A stretch of DNA of 64,000 nt from Gluconobacter japonicus (GCF_002723975.1 NZ_BEWO01000002.1:1-64000), one strand, 5' to 3'; shown: positions 1 through 10,135, counted from the stretch's first letter. Notes: generated by a model not told the origin, from the sequence alone. Program-made: numbers and translations.

Positions 1-17
1 GACGGCCAGAAGATGAT

Positions 18-42
18 GGCCTCTCCCGAGCTAAGAGAGGCC
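18..42. terminator. Possible terminator hairpin after ilvD
   Basis: Eight-base perfect inverted repeat (GGCCTCTC 18-25, GAGAGGCC 35-42) with a 9-base loop, 13 bases beyond the ilvD stop codon. There is no T-run on either strand, so termination is a guess from position and stem only. Confidence 0.35.
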
Positions 43-55
43 GTAGAGCGGGTGA

Positions 56-1912
56 TCAGCCGCGTGTCTTCACAATAATCTGGGAAAGATCACGAACAGC
101 GCCATTGGCCGCACTGGTCGTCATGGCGGCATACGCTTGCAGAGCACGGGAGACGTAGCGCGTCCGGTTCGGCTTCCAGGCAAGTTCACCGCGATTGTGC
201 ATGGCTTCACGACGGCTGGAAAGCTCTGCATCCGAAACATCCAGATGCATACCGCGGTTCGGTATATCGATCACGATACGATCGCCATCTTCCACCAGTC
301 CGATCAGACCACCTTCAGCAGCCTCTGGCGAGACATGACCGATCGAAAGGCCAGAACTACCGCCTGAAAAGCGACCATCTGTAATGAGGGCACAAACCTC
401 GGCCAGCCCCTTGGATTTCAGATAGCTGGTCGGGTACAGCATTTCCTGCATCCCCGGACCACCGCGCGGCCCTTCATAGCGGATGACCACAACATCTCCG
501 GCGACGATCTTGTTACCCAGAATAGCGGCAACAGCATCATCCTGACTTTCGAACACGCGGGCAACACCCGTGAAGGTCAGAATATCTTTTGCGACGCTGG
601 CCGTCTTCACAATGGCCCCATCCTCGGCAAGGTTGCCGTACAGAACAGCCAGTCCACCATCCTGTGAGAAGGCGTTTGGTTTGTTGCGCAGAACACCCGC
701 TTCACGATCCAGATCCAGATCATGATACCGGCTGGACTGCGAGAAGGCATGAACAGTGCGCACACCGCCCGGAGCGGCGCTGAACATGTGACGGGCTTCT
801 TCATCCCCGTTCGCGATGTCCCATTTCTGCAGGGCATCGGTCATGGTGGGCGCATGAACAGTCGGAACTGATGTTTTAATCAGTCCAGCACGGTCCAGCT
901 CACCGAGAATGGCCGGGATGCCGCCAGCACGATGCACGTCTTCCATGTGAACATCGGCCTTGGCTGGTGCCACCTTGCACAGGTGCGGAACCTTGCGAGA
1001 CAGACGGTCGATATCCGCCATATGGAAATCGACTTCGCCTTCACGCGCTGCCGCCAGAAGGTGAAGAACCGTATTTGTGGACCCGCCCATGGCGATATCC
1101 AGCGTCATTGCATTTTCAAACGCACTTCGCGTCGCGATGCTGCGGGGCAAAACAGAAGCATCATCCTGCTCATACCAGCGACGTGCCAATTCCACAGAAA
1201 GACGGCCCGCGCGCAGGAACAGATCACGACGATCCGCATGCGTGGCCAGCAGGGAACCATTACCCGGCAGGGCAAGACCCAGAGCTTCCACGAGGCAGTT
1301 CATGGAATTGGCCGTAAACATGCCGGAGCATGATCCGCAGGTTGGGCAGGCAGAGCGCTCGATCTGCTCGGACTCACTGTCCGACACATTCGGGTTAGCA
1401 GCTGCCACCATGGAATCCACGAGATCCAGCTTGCGCTCGATGCCCGGACCGTTGAGCTTGCCGGCTTCCATCGGGCCGCCGGAAACAAACACGACAGGAA
1501 TGTTCAGGCGCAGAGACGCCATCAGCATACCCGGCGTGATCTTGTCGCAGTTGCTGATGCAGACGATGGCATCTGCACAATGGGCATTGACCATGTATTC
1601 GACGGAGTCAGCAATCAGTTCACGCGAGGGCAGGGAATACAGCATCCCGCCATGGCCCATCGCGATGCCGTCATCAACGGCGATCGTATTGAATTCCTTG
1701 GCAACACCGCCCGCTTCTTCAATAGCGGACGCAACAAGAGACCCCATGTCTTTCAGATGGACATGACCCGGCACGAACTGGGTGAAGGAGTTCGCAATCG
1801 CGATAATGGGCTTTCCGAAATCCCCATCTGTCATTCCCGTTGCGCGCCAGAGGGCACGCGCGCCAGCCATGTTGCGGCCATGGGTTGTGGTACGGGAACG
1901 ATAGGCAGGCAT
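56..1912 (-). CDS. ilvD: Dihydroxy-acid dehydratase
   Basis: Dehydrates 2,3-dihydroxy-isovalerate and 2,3-dihydroxy-3-methylvalerate to the 2-keto acids in valine, leucine and isoleucine synthesis; cytoplasmic Fe-S enzyme. The 618-residue product has the family length. It shows the [12 protein letters not shown] block (Cys118, Cys122) and the [15 protein letters not shown] block further on, the two IlvD/Edd signatures that carry cluster cysteines, plus the C-terminal [16 protein letters not shown] segment typical of IlvD. It is divergent from the ester hydrolase gene, with about 150 bases between the starts. No attenuator or leader peptide is evident upstream. Identification is firm; the distinction from sugar-acid dehydratases of the same superfamily rests on length and overall wording of the motifs. 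Confidence 0.95.
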   Translation of the reverse strand: MPAYRSRTTTHGRNMAGARALWRATGMTDGDFGKPIIAIANSFTQFVPGHVHLKDMGSLVASAIEEAGGVAKEFNTIAVDDGIAMGHGGMLYSLPSRELIADSVEYMVNAHCADAIVCISNCDKITPGMLMASLRLNIPVVFVSGGPMEAGKLNGPGIERKLDLVDSMVAAANPNVSDSESEQIERSACPTCGSCSGMFTANSMNCLVEALGLALPGNGSLLATHADRRDLFLRAGRLSVELARRWYEQDDASVLPRSIATRSAFENAMTLDIAMGGSTNTVLHLLAAAREGEVDFHMADIDRLSRKVPHLCKVAPAKADVHMEDVHRAGGIPAILGELDRAGLIKTSVPTVHAPTMTDALQKWDIANGDEEARHMFSAAPGGVRTVHAFSQSSRYHDLDLDREAGVLRNKPNAFSQDGGLAVLYGNLAEDGAIVKTASVAKDILTFTGVARVFESQDDAVAAILGNKIVAGDVVVIRYEGPRGGPGMQEMLYPTSYLKSKGLAEVCALITDGRFSGGSSGLSIGHVSPEAAEGGLIGLVEDGDRIVIDIPNRGMHLDVSDAELSSRREAMHNRGELAWKPNRTRYVSRALQAYAAMTTSAANGAVRDLSQIIVKTRG

Positions 1913-2065
1913 CAGAATAGAACTTTCATATCAGAAGGAGCCATGCTCCATAGCGAATCAAACAAAAAAAGACCAGCACAGGAAAGATATGAAAAGCATT
2001 CTTTCCCGCTCTTGCTAGATGGGAACACACGAGGCCAAAATCCATTCAAAGATCAGGAGCCTTTT

Positions 2066-3997
2066 GTGAAACGTTATCTTCTCAGCCTTGGAACGGCTCT
2101 TTCCCTTGTCTGTAGTCCCGTCGCACTGGCGGCTCCAGCATCTGCTGGACCGGCCGTGACGCCAGACATGATCCAGACCGGAAATGACATTCCAGCTCAT
2201 GCCGCCCTGCCAACTGATCAGCAGGATTACATCAAGCGTGACGTCATGATTCCCATGCGGGATGGCGTGAAGCTCCATACCGTGATTGTCATCCCCAAGG
2301 GAGCAAAAAACGCACCGATCCTGCTCACGCGGACACCGTATCATGCCAGTGAACGCCTGAACCGCATTCCCAACGCGCCAACCATGCGTGAGATCTGCCC
2401 TCAGGGCGATGGCGTTTTTGTTGAGGAAGGCTATATCCGCGTCTTTCAGGATATCCGTGGAAAATACGGATCTGAAGGCGATTACATCATGACGCGCCCT
2501 CCGATGGGCCCGCTTAACCCGACCAAGACAGACGACACCACCGATGCGTGGGACACGATCGACTGGCTTGTGAAAAATCTTCACGAAAGCAACGGTCGCG
2601 TTGGCATGACCGGCTCTTCTTATGAAGGCTGGACCGTCGTGATGGCCCTCCTGGATCCGCATCCAGCCCTTAAAGTTGCGGCTCCCGAAAGCCCGATGGT
2701 GGATGGCTGGATGGGTGACGACTGGTTCCACTACGGTGCCTTCCGCCAGACCGGCCTTGACTACTTCACCATGCAGATGAGCGAAGCTGGTGAAGGGCCA
2801 ACCATCCCCCGGCTAGACGCCGATGATTACACCAACTTCCTGCGAGCCGGCTCAACCGGAGCTTTCGCGACCAAAGCAGGTCTTGATCAATATCCCTGGT
2901 GGAATCGCCTGAAAGCGCACCCGGCCTATGATGCGTTCTGGCAGGAACAGGCTCTGGATCAGATTCTCGTCCGCAAGCCTCTGAAGGTTCCAACAATCTG
3001 GGAACAGGGTCTGTGGGATCAGGAAGATATGTGGGGGGCGATCCATTCCTGGATGAACCTCAAGGCCCATCACACGCAGGTCCCAAATGTCCTTGTCATG
3101 GGACCATGGCGCCATAGTGGCGTCAATTATGATGGCTCAACGCTTGGCCCGCTCCATTTCGATGGTGATACCGCACTCTGGTATCGTTCCAACGTCATGC
3201 GTCCGTTCTTTGATCACTATCTGAGAGACGGCGCCGATCCGCATCTTGATGAAGCGATCATCTACAATACAGGCGAGAATCATTGGGACCGTTTCCGCAA
3301 CTGGCTTGCCGAGTGTGATACGACCTGCCTGATGCGAGGCGAGCGTCTCTACCTCCAGCCCGATCACGGCCTGTCGTTCAAGCGGACGTTGCCGGGAACG
3401 GATGCTTATATCTCTGACCCGTCTCATCCGGTTCCGTTCATGCCACGGCCTTACACCGCCAACGATCCACGCTGGAAACCCTGGCTTGTCACGGATCAGC
3501 GTTTTGCAGAAAGCCGTCCCGATGTTCTGACGTACGAGACACCCGTTCTTGATGCGCCTGTCCGCGTCTCCGGCGTTCCAACTGCAGACATTTTTGCATC
3601 CACAACAGGCACAGATGCAGACTGGATCGTAAAAATCATCGACGTTCAGCCCGGCGTTACACCGGACCGGCCAGAGATGGGCGGATACGAACTCCCGATT
3701 TCCATGGATATCTTCCGCGGACGTTACCGCAATGACTTCGCCCACCCATCCGCTATTCCGGCAGGGCAGGTTCAGGAATACAAGTTCACGCTGTCAGCCG
3801 TGAACCATGTGTTCCAGAAAGGGCATCGCATCATGATCCAGATCCAGTCGAGCTGGTTCCCGCTCTATGACCGTAACCCGCAGACCTATGTACAGAATAT
3901 TTTCGATGCCAAACCATCGGACTACCACACCGCCACCCAGACCATTCACCGGGGCGGAAACGCTGCCAGTGCCGTCTGGCTGCCAGTCGTGAAATAA
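2066..3997 (+). CDS. Alpha-amino acid ester hydrolase (CocE/NonD family), secreted
   Basis: Predicted alpha/beta hydrolase acting on esters and amides of alpha-amino acids, including side chains of beta-lactams such as ampicillin and cephalexin. I start it at GTG 2066 (6 bases after AGGAG at 2055-2059), although the frame is open upstream; this start gives a signal peptide ending near ALAAPASA, so a periplasmic location. In the 643-residue product, Ser185 (GSSYEG), Asp318 (LWDQED) and His350 (PWRHSG) form the expected triad, and Asp219, Glu320 and Asp321 match the carboxylate cluster that holds the substrate amino group. Spacing agrees with what I recall of the Acetobacter turbidans enzyme (Ser205, Asp338, His370), a constant offset of 20. 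Physiological substrate unknown. Confidence 0.88.
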   Translation: MKRYLLSLGTALSLVCSPVALAAPASAGPAVTPDMIQTGNDIPAHAALPTDQQDYIKRDVMIPMRDGVKLHTVIVIPKGAKNAPILLTRTPYHASERLNRIPNAPTMREICPQGDGVFVEEGYIRVFQDIRGKYGSEGDYIMTRPPMGPLNPTKTDDTTDAWDTIDWLVKNLHESNGRVGMTGSSYEGWTVVMALLDPHPALKVAAPESPMVDGWMGDDWFHYGAFRQTGLDYFTMQMSEAGEGPTIPRLDADDYTNFLRAGSTGAFATKAGLDQYPWWNRLKAHPAYDAFWQEQALDQILVRKPLKVPTIWEQGLWDQEDMWGAIHSWMNLKAHHTQVPNVLVMGPWRHSGVNYDGSTLGPLHFDGDTALWYRSNVMRPFFDHYLRDGADPHLDEAIIYNTGENHWDRFRNWLAECDTTCLMRGERLYLQPDHGLSFKRTLPGTDAYISDPSHPVPFMPRPYTANDPRWKPWLVTDQRFAESRPDVLTYETPVLDAPVRVSGVPTADIFASTTGTDADWIVKIIDVQPGVTPDRPEMGGYELPISMDIFRGRYRNDFAHPSAIPAGQVQEYKFTLSAVNHVFQKGHRIMIQIQSSWFPLYDRNPQTYVQNIFDAKPSDYHTATQTIHRGGNAASAVWLPVVK

Positions 3998-4004
3998 GGA
4001 CGGG

Positions 4005-4024
4005 GCCTCCCTATATGGGGAGGC
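4005..4024. terminator. Small hairpin between ester hydrolase and msrA
   Basis: GCCTCCC (4005-4011) pairs with GGGAGGC (4018-4024) across a six-base loop. It follows the hydrolase stop but has no T-run, so it may be a weak terminator or a processing hairpin in a shared message. Confidence 0.3.
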
Positions 4025-4049
4025 TCACCTCCCTCAGGAGATCCCGCTC

Positions 4050-4592
4050 ATGAGTACACACTCTTCCATTCTTCTTGGCGCAGGCTGCTTCTGGTGCGTA
4101 GAGGCCGTTTTTACCGGTCTACGCGGAATCATTTCGGCTGATCCGGGATACGCGGGCGGCCATGTGGACAATCCGTCCTACGAAGCCGTCTGCACAGGGA
4201 ATACCGGTCACGCAGAAGTCGTGAAGGTCGTTTTCGACCCTCAGGAAATTTCCCTGCACGATATTCTGCGCGTCTTTTTCACGACCCATGACCCAACCCA
4301 GCTTAACCGTCAGGGTAATGACATCGGCACACAGTACAGGTCTGTTATTTTCGGAGACGCAGAGCAGCAACGTGTTGCCCAGGCCGTCAAAGATGAAATT
4401 ACGGCAGAACAGATCTGGCCCGCACCGATTGTCACAACCATCGAAGGTCCCGCCCATTTCTGGCGCGCAGAGGAAAAGCACCTCGATTATTTTGCTCGCA
4501 ACCCGGAAACCGCTTACTGCGCAGCGGTTGTCGCTCCCAAGGTCGCCAAAGCCCGCAAACTATACCGGGATCGACTGAAAAACCCAGCCTGA
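4050..4592 (+). CDS. msrA: Peptide methionine-S-sulfoxide reductase MsrA
   Basis: Repairs oxidised methionine (S-epimer of the sulfoxide) in proteins using thioredoxin. The 180-residue protein opens with the GCFWC signature (catalytic Cys13, second Cys16) and carries GYAGG, NPSYEAVCTGNTGHAE and YRSVIF, all typical of MsrA. A cysteine in ETAYC near the C-terminus may be the resolving residue. No MsrB domain or gene is adjacent. AGGAG at about 4036-4040 precedes the ATG. It converges on the ABC ATPase gene with only four bases between the two stop codons, so the transcripts must overlap or end inside the neighbour. Confidence 0.95.
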   Translation: MSTHSSILLGAGCFWCVEAVFTGLRGIISADPGYAGGHVDNPSYEAVCTGNTGHAEVVKVVFDPQEISLHDILRVFFTTHDPTQLNRQGNDIGTQYRSVIFGDAEQQRVAQAVKDEITAEQIWPAPIVTTIEGPAHFWRAEEKHLDYFARNPETAYCAAVVAPKVAKARKLYRDRLKNPA

Positions 4593-4596
4593 GACC

Positions 4597-5910
4597 TTAC
4601 TCTTCGGTTTCCAAATGAAAGCGGTCTGACTCTTCATCGTAATCGAAGAGTTCCGCATAGCGTGCCCAACCGATCGCTGTTGTCAGCGTCTGTTGGGCAT
4701 AATCGGGAGACATGCTTTCTTCCAGCGCCTTTCGAAAACGATTGGCATCCACGACATGGTTGGACCGCTCATCGAGCGTACTGCGGATGGCGCGAAGAAG
4801 TGGCAGATAATGCAACAAGGCCGTGCGCATTATGTCACGTCGCGCATCAGCGTCCCCTTCGACAAACAGGCGTCCTTCATCCGTCAGAAGAATATCGCCA
4901 TCCTCAAGCTCCGCCAGTTCCAGAAGCTGTAGCGACTCACCGAGCGAAAGCAGATCATCAAGCGTCATCTGAAGACGCTGCGCCAGTTCGGGAAGGTCCG
5001 CACGACCGGATAGAGGCGCGCCATTCAGCACTTCCATCAGCCCGACAAGAACCTCCACAGGAAGATCAGGCAACACAATGGAGAGCGGTGGCAACGCCGC
5101 AGGAGACAAACCAACTGTTGTCTCGGCTTCAGAAACGATCGGGGCCCGGCGTGTCATCAACGTATAGATCTGATCCACAAACCGGCGAAAATCCGCATCC
5201 TCACGGTTTCTAGGGTGCGGAAAGGGGACATTGATTTCGTGGGTCACGCGCCCGGGACTGGAAGAAAAAATCAGAATCCGGTCACACATCAGCACCGCTT
5301 CCTCAATGCCATGTGTCGCCAGCAACATGGCATGAAGGGAAGACAGTCTCTTTTCTGCCCAGAGTTCAATCAGGTCCGTGCGAAGATTTTCAGCACTCAG
5401 AACATCCAAAGCAGAGAAAGGCTCATCAAGCAGAAGCAAAGACGGCTGTAATGCGAGCGCTCGTGCAAGGGACGCACGCTGGCTCAACGCCTCCGACAGC
5501 TCCTTGGGATAAGCGTTTTCGTATCCTTCCAGTCCCATGACCGCAATCGCCGCACTGGCCTGGCTCTCACGATCCGCCCGCGATAAACGACGCACCTCAA
5601 GCCCGAGAAGCACATTCTGCCGCAGGGTCAGCCATGGAAAGAGCGCTCCGGACTGAAAAACCGTAGCAACACCATCGAGCGGCCCGTTAACGGGCTTTCC
5701 CTGCCAGAAAACCTTTCCTTCCACAGGCGGCATCAATCCGGACATCACACGCAGAAGAGATGATTTTCCTGAACCGGAACGCCCAAGGAGACCAAGAATT
5801 TCTCCGGCACGGACATCAAAGCTCACCTGATCGAAAACAACGAGATCAGCATTGCTGTCTTTCAGATAGGTCTGACGACAATTCTGGAGACTGAGCAGGG
5901 TTCGGGTCAT
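4597..5910 (-). CDS. ABC transporter ATPase (NitT/TauT type) with AAA-associated C-terminal domain
   Basis: ATP-hydrolysing subunit of an importer. Residues about 1-250 form an ABC domain: Walker A GRSGSGKSS, a Q-loop in VFQSGALFPW, and Walker B LLLLDEPFSALD. The ABC signature is degenerate (ELSEALSQRASLARAL, where LSGGQ is usual), a noticeable departure. Residues about 285-437 match the AAA-associated C-terminal domain (leucine-rich, winged-helix-like look: LAQRLQMTLDDLLSLGESLQLLEL). Its ATG overlaps the permease stop by four bases (ATGA), so the two are translationally coupled. The substrate cannot be read from sequence; relatives are loosely called nitrate, sulfonate or bicarbonate transporters. 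Confidence 0.85.
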   Translation of the reverse strand: MTRTLLSLQNCRQTYLKDSNADLVVFDQVSFDVRAGEILGLLGRSGSGKSSLLRVMSGLMPPVEGKVFWQGKPVNGPLDGVATVFQSGALFPWLTLRQNVLLGLEVRRLSRADRESQASAAIAVMGLEGYENAYPKELSEALSQRASLARALALQPSLLLLDEPFSALDVLSAENLRTDLIELWAEKRLSSLHAMLLATHGIEEAVLMCDRILIFSSSPGRVTHEINVPFPHPRNREDADFRRFVDQIYTLMTRRAPIVSEAETTVGLSPAALPPLSIVLPDLPVEVLVGLMEVLNGAPLSGRADLPELAQRLQMTLDDLLSLGESLQLLELAELEDGDILLTDEGRLFVEGDADARRDIMRTALLHYLPLLRAIRSTLDERSNHVVDANRFRKALEESMSPDYAQQTLTTAIGWARYAELFDYDEESDRFHLETEE

Positions 5911-7553
5911 TGGATCGCGTATTTCTGAGCGGCATGAACCGCAAGGGGCTGAAGAACGAGACGGTCCAGCAGCATGGACAAAAGTGTGAGAAGCATGAGA
6001 ACAACAACCTGAGCCGCAATCTGCCCCTGAAGCATATCAGCCAGCAGCGTTGCTCCCAGACCGGTGTCTGACGGCACAAATGCCTCCGCAATCATGACAG
6101 CATCCCAGATGGGGACGGCCGCCAGCAGAAGTCCGCCACACAGATCAGGAGCCACGGCTGGAAGAATAAGCCGCTTCCAGAGCAGAACGCCTTTGAGGCG
6201 CAGACCTCGCGCCACCTGACGGAAAGGTCCCGGAATAGCCTGCATGGCATCCAGAACCGTCCCCCCCGTCAACCAGTGTGCGCCCACGAACAGCAAGACT
6301 GCTGCAGGGATAATCTCGAACTTGCGGAAAAGAGGATACAGCAGAACAGCCGGGAACAGCGCCCCCCCAAGCACAAACAGTCTTGCAAACCGGAAGACGC
6401 GCTCGCTTGCATCAAAAAAGAACAGGGCCAGAGGTAGCCAGAGCATCCCGCACAGTACCAGCGCGCCACAGACGTGCGAAAGCGTAAGAAGACTCTCGAG
6501 CAGATCATAGGGCAGGCGGTCTGTCAGGTGGCTTTTGGCAACTGCCAGCCCCAGAAGGATCAGGGACGCCAAAGGCACAAGCCAGTCTGGCACTGGAACA
6601 GAGACGGAGGACAGCGCAGGCATATGCCGGCGCACTCGACCCACACGCCAGTTTCCAATCCCTCCAATGAGCCTGTGCAGACCTACACTGGCTCCATTGA
6701 GGATCGCAGACTCACGCCAGAACTGGAGGACCCAGGATCGTCCACGGTTTTTCTGGGATTGCGGACCGTCCAGCCGGTAGCGCTGTGCCCACCCCATCAT
6801 CGGGCGTGTCAGGCACTGATCGACGATCAGGATGAGCAGGACGGCCAGGCTACCGGCCGCCAGAAACCAGAAAGCGTGATGCGTTTCGAGGCCAATCAGA
6901 GCCTGCGCTCCCAAGCCGCCGACATCATGACGTATCAGGAGCGTCGCAAGGCCTTCCACACATAAAAGGCGGAACCATAAACCCGGCATGGCCTGAGACG
7001 CACGGAACGTTACAAGAGGAATGGCAACCGGCATCTGCAAACGCCAGAAATGCTGCCATCCCGTCATGTGAAGACCTGTTGCAACTTCGTTCAGTTCGGG
7101 CAGAAGCGTTTCTTCAGCATCCAGAATGGCAGTCAGGACACGCCAGATCATGTTGAAAGCCGCCACACTCACGATAACGGCGACAGGTGGTAGGGCCAAC
7201 GCCAGAAGTCCCACCAACCCCAGTCCGGGAATGGATCGCGCTACGGACAGCGCAGGCACCAGCAATCGACGAAAGCGTGGAAACTGGCGGGACAAACCGG
7301 CCAGAGCCAGAGAGACGGCAACGACCGTGATCAGAGCCAGAAACGCATGCAAAAGCGTGAATAAAAGCTCTTGCCACACTGGAACCGCGGGCCTCTCTGG
7401 CAGCACCACAGAAGCAGGCACCCAGACTGCCTTCTTCACAAGAAAAAGACAGAGGGCAGTCCCGGCAAACAGGATCGAAAGTTCAATGCCGCTCATGCGC
7501 TGTCGCCAGCGATGCATGACACGGATGGGCATGGCCAGAGGGCTGCCCGTCAT
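5907..7553 (-). CDS. ABC transporter permease with two fused membrane domains
   Basis: Inner-membrane channel of the same importer. The 548-residue chain contains two binding-protein-dependent permease domains, residues about 50-245 and 340-535, each with a cytoplasmic EAA-type loop (ELNEVATGLHMTGW... ending in PVAIP, and ARGLRLKGVLLWKR ending in LPAVAP). One chain therefore replaces a permease dimer. No solute-binding protein gene lies on either side. Several in-frame ATG codons (7553, 7532, 7517, 7496) exist and none has a strong ribosome-binding site, so the start is uncertain. It lies 90 bases downstream of dut on the same strand. Confidence 0.85.
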   Translation of the reverse strand: MTGSPLAMPIRVMHRWRQRMSGIELSILFAGTALCLFLVKKAVWVPASVVLPERPAVPVWQELLFTLLHAFLALITVVAVSLALAGLSRQFPRFRRLLVPALSVARSIPGLGLVGLLALALPPVAVIVSVAAFNMIWRVLTAILDAEETLLPELNEVATGLHMTGWQHFWRLQMPVAIPLVTFRASQAMPGLWFRLLCVEGLATLLIRHDVGGLGAQALIGLETHHAFWFLAAGSLAVLLILIVDQCLTRPMMGWAQRYRLDGPQSQKNRGRSWVLQFWRESAILNGASVGLHRLIGGIGNWRVGRVRRHMPALSSVSVPVPDWLVPLASLILLGLAVAKSHLTDRLPYDLLESLLTLSHVCGALVLCGMLWLPLALFFFDASERVFRFARLFVLGGALFPAVLLYPLFRKFEIIPAAVLLFVGAHWLTGGTVLDAMQAIPGPFRQVARGLRLKGVLLWKRLILPAVAPDLCGGLLLAAVPIWDAVMIAEAFVPSDTGLGATLLADMLQGQIAAQVVVLMLLTLLSMLLDRLVLQPLAVHAAQKYAIQ

Positions 7554-7643
7554 GATGACTGTTGTCCTCCCGGTTTCAGAGAAACCGAGAGTAAGGAAGG
7601 TTCTTCCGGAGGCTCAAGTGTTTTCTGCATATCTCAGGAGGTC

Positions 7644-8099
7644 TTAGTGGCCGGTACTGCCAAAACCACCTGCGCCACGTTCCGTTTCATCCAGAGACGG
7701 AACTTCCTGCCACCGTAGTCTGGACACAGGAGCCAGCACCCCCTGAGCAATCCGTGTGCCACGCTCGATCGTGAAAGGTTCCGTCCCGGCATTCATGACA
7801 ATGATGCCAATCTCGCCACGGTAGTCTTCATCGATTGTCCCAGGAGAATTCGGCAGCGTAATGCCATGCTTCAGAGCCAGACCAGACCGCGGGCGTATCT
7901 GAAGCTCATAAGCTGAGGGCAGGGCGATGCACAAACCAGTCGGGACAAGTGCACGACCGCCTGGTTCAATCGTCACCGGGGCCGAAATAGCCGCAACAAA
8001 GTCGAAACCAGCGGCTCCGGAGGTGGCATAGGATGGAAGAGAAAGCCCTCCCGCATGAGGAAGACGCGTAATGCGGACATCAATCAGATCGGTCGTCAT
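7644..8099 (-). CDS. dut: dUTP diphosphatase
   Basis: Hydrolyses dUTP to dUMP and pyrophosphate, keeping uracil out of DNA and feeding thymidylate synthesis. The 151-residue product has the trimeric dUTPase motifs in order: [35 protein letters not shown] with the catalytic Asp, RIAQGV, and the glycine-rich C-terminal [11 protein letters not shown] that closes over substrate. It lies 23 bases downstream of coaBC, an old alphaproteobacterial pairing, and is probably co-transcribed with it. Confidence 0.96.
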   Translation of the reverse strand: MTTDLIDVRITRLPHAGGLSLPSYATSGAAGFDFVAAISAPVTIEPGGRALVPTGLCIALPSAYELQIRPRSGLALKHGITLPNSPGTIDEDYRGEIGIIVMNAGTEPFTIERGTRIAQGVLAPVSRLRWQEVPSLDETERGAGGFGSTGH

Positions 8100-8122
8100 G
8101 ACGCTTCTCTTATCCCGGATTT

Positions 8123-9313
8123 TCAGGCGGTTGAAGACTCGAAGGTTTTGGAAATCCGCTCTGCCAGCTTTCCTGCCACTGCGGATTTATCCATCTCCGG
8201 CCATTCTTCTATGCCATTACCGTCAATCAGGCTGACAAGATTCCGATCTGCCCCGAAAACCCCACGACGAACATCATTGGCCACCAACCAGTCACAGCCC
8301 TTACGCTGACGCTTGGCGAGCGCATTTTCCAGAACGTCATCTGTTTCCGCCGCAAAGCCGACAACCAGCTTGGGACGGCTGGCATGACGGCACAGCGTTG
8401 CCAGAATATCCGGGTTCTCAACAAGACTGAGGGTTGGGGGGCCATCGCCCGTCTTCTTGATCTTGCTTCCAGCCGGAACGCTGGCGCGCCAGTCACTGAC
8501 AGCAGCCGTACACACGGCGATATCTGCGGGAAGCGTGGCCTCACAAGCCGCCAGCATTTCCTCGGCAGTCTGGACTTTTACGCAGGCCACACCATCAAGA
8601 GCAGGAATCGAGACCGGGCCGGTGACAAGCGTGACCCGCGCTCCAAGGGCCGCAAGGGCTTCTGCAATAGCATATCCCTGCTTGCCGGAGGAATGATTGG
8701 ATATGAACCGAACAGGATCGAGAGGTTCGACAGTGGGCCCAGCCGTCACAAGAGCATGAAGTCCAGCCAAAGACTGGTCTGGCGTGAGAGCAGCCACAAT
8801 CGCGTCCCGCAGCACATCAGGCTGACTCAGGCGCCCCGGCCCAAACTCGCCGCAGGCCATACTGCCCTCATCTGGCCCAACCACCTGCACGCCACGTTGC
8901 CGAAGAAGTGTGAGATTGGCCTGCGTTGCGGGGTGCTCCCACATGCGCACATTCATCGCAGGAGCAAGCAGGATGGGGGTCGTCGTCGCCAGAAGCAGCG
9001 TCGTTGCCAGATCATCAGCAATGCCATGCGCCATACGCGCCATGAGATTGGCCGTAGCCGGGCAGACCACGACGAGATCTGCGCTTCTCGCAAGCGCAAT
9101 ATGGCCGATTTCGCTTTCCTGCGTGGGGGCAAAAAGCGCGTCATGCACGCACTCCCCAGACAGGGCCTCCAGACTGAGAGGTGTAATGAACGCCTTGGCC
9201 GCGTCTGTCATGACCGGGGTGACGGCAATGTTCTCAGCTTTCAGAAGGCGCACAAGTTCGAGCGCCCGGTAAGCTGCAATGCCTCCACCAACAATCAGCA
9301 GAACACGACGCAT
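8123..9313 (-). CDS. coaBC: Bifunctional phosphopantothenoylcysteine decarboxylase / phosphopantothenate-cysteine ligase
   Basis: Two consecutive steps of coenzyme A synthesis: joining 4'-phosphopantothenate to cysteine (CoaB, C-terminal half) and decarboxylating the product (CoaC, FMN-binding N-terminal half). The 396-residue protein starts with a flavoprotein fold ([14 protein letters not shown]), contains [12 protein letters not shown] (substrate-recognition segment) and then the CoaB part with [17 protein letters not shown] and the SKIKKTG lysine segment. ATG at 9313 lies three bases from the ubiE stop codon, so translation is likely coupled in a ubiE-coaBC-dut operon. In many alphaproteobacteria ubiB sits between ubiE and coaBC; it does not here. 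Confidence 0.96.
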   Translation of the reverse strand: MRRVLLIVGGGIAAYRALELVRLLKAENIAVTPVMTDAAKAFITPLSLEALSGECVHDALFAPTQESEIGHIALARSADLVVVCPATANLMARMAHGIADDLATTLLLATTTPILLAPAMNVRMWEHPATQANLTLLRQRGVQVVGPDEGSMACGEFGPGRLSQPDVLRDAIVAALTPDQSLAGLHALVTAGPTVEPLDPVRFISNHSSGKQGYAIAEALAALGARVTLVTGPVSIPALDGVACVKVQTAEEMLAACEATLPADIAVCTAAVSDWRASVPAGSKIKKTGDGPPTLSLVENPDILATLCRHASRPKLVVGFAAETDDVLENALAKRQRKGCDWLVANDVRRGVFGADRNLVSLIDGNGIEEWPEMDKSAVAGKLAERISKTFESSTA

Positions 9314-9316
9314 GAA

Positions 9317-10105
9317 TTACAGACGCCAGCCGGAATGAATGGCCGCGATTCCACCAGAGAGATTGCGATACTGCACGCGCTCCAGACCAGCATCACGCAT
9401 CATCTGAGCAAGCGTCTCCTGATCCGGGAACATGCGGATGCTTTCCGCAAGATACTGATAACTGTCCGCATCCTTGGCGATCAGTTGCCCCATCTTCGGC
9501 AGAACCTTGAAAGACCACGTATCATAAACAGGTGACAGCGCAGCAATTTCAACGCGGGAAAACTCAAGACAGAAGAAACGCCCGCCCGGCTTCAGCACAC
9601 GACGCGCTTCTCGCAGGACAGCGTCCTTGTCCGTGCAATTGCGCAAACCAAAAGCAATGGTCACACGATCAACGGAGCAGTCAGGCAGAGGAATCGCTTC
9701 CGCATCTACAACGCAGACTTCGATCTGGCCAATCAGCCCCGCCTTGATGGCGCGGTCACGGCCGACGGACAGCATGGCGGAGTTGATGTCGGACAGGATG
9801 GCCGGACCACCACCGGAGCGCAGCCAGCCAAACGTGATGTCACCCGTTCCGCCAGCCAGATCCAGCAGCTTCATGTTCGGGCGCGCACCAAGCATCCCCA
9901 CAAAAATCCGCTTCCAGACGCGATGGATACCCAACGACATGACATCGTTCATGATGTCATATTTGCCAGCGACGCTCTCAAACACCTCCCTGACCATGGT
10001 CTTCTTCTGGTTCCGCGGGACATTGCGGTAACCAAAATCCGTGGTGTCTCCGGTCTGCTCGGAAGACGGGAAGGGCGGGACGTTATGTTCAGCGCTATCG
10101 GTCAT
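9317..10105 (-). CDS. ubiE: Ubiquinone biosynthesis C-methyltransferase
   Basis: S-adenosylmethionine-dependent C-methylation of the benzoquinone ring in ubiquinone (or menaquinone) synthesis. I take ATG 10105, giving 262 residues beginning MTDSAEHN; the frame is open further upstream but that segment is the antisense of mutM. SAM-binding motif LDLAGGTGDIT and the UbiE signatures YDIMNDVMSLGIHRVWK and FGLRNCTDK are present. First gene of ubiE-coaBC-dut. Its start codon is only 30 bases from that of divergent mutM, so its promoter must lie partly within the mutM coding region. An acetic acid bacterium relies on ubiquinone for its membrane dehydrogenases. Confidence 0.95.
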   Translation of the reverse strand: MTDSAEHNVPPFPSSEQTGDTTDFGYRNVPRNQKKTMVREVFESVAGKYDIMNDVMSLGIHRVWKRIFVGMLGARPNMKLLDLAGGTGDITFGWLRSGGGPAILSDINSAMLSVGRDRAIKAGLIGQIEVCVVDAEAIPLPDCSVDRVTIAFGLRNCTDKDAVLREARRVLKPGGRFFCLEFSRVEIAALSPVYDTWSFKVLPKMGQLIAKDADSYQYLAESIRMFPDQETLAQMMRDAGLERVQYRNLSGGIAAIHSGWRL

Positions 10106-10135
10106 GGGGCAATCGATATATCTTTGTGTCCAGTC

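Noticed and set aside
1580-2065. N-terminal extension of the ester hydrolase
   Set aside because: Antisense to ilvD; the signal peptide and ribosome-binding site indicate the GTG at 2066.
9923-10135. Extended N-terminus of MutM
   Set aside because: The enzyme needs Pro as its first residue after Met, which sets the start at 10136.
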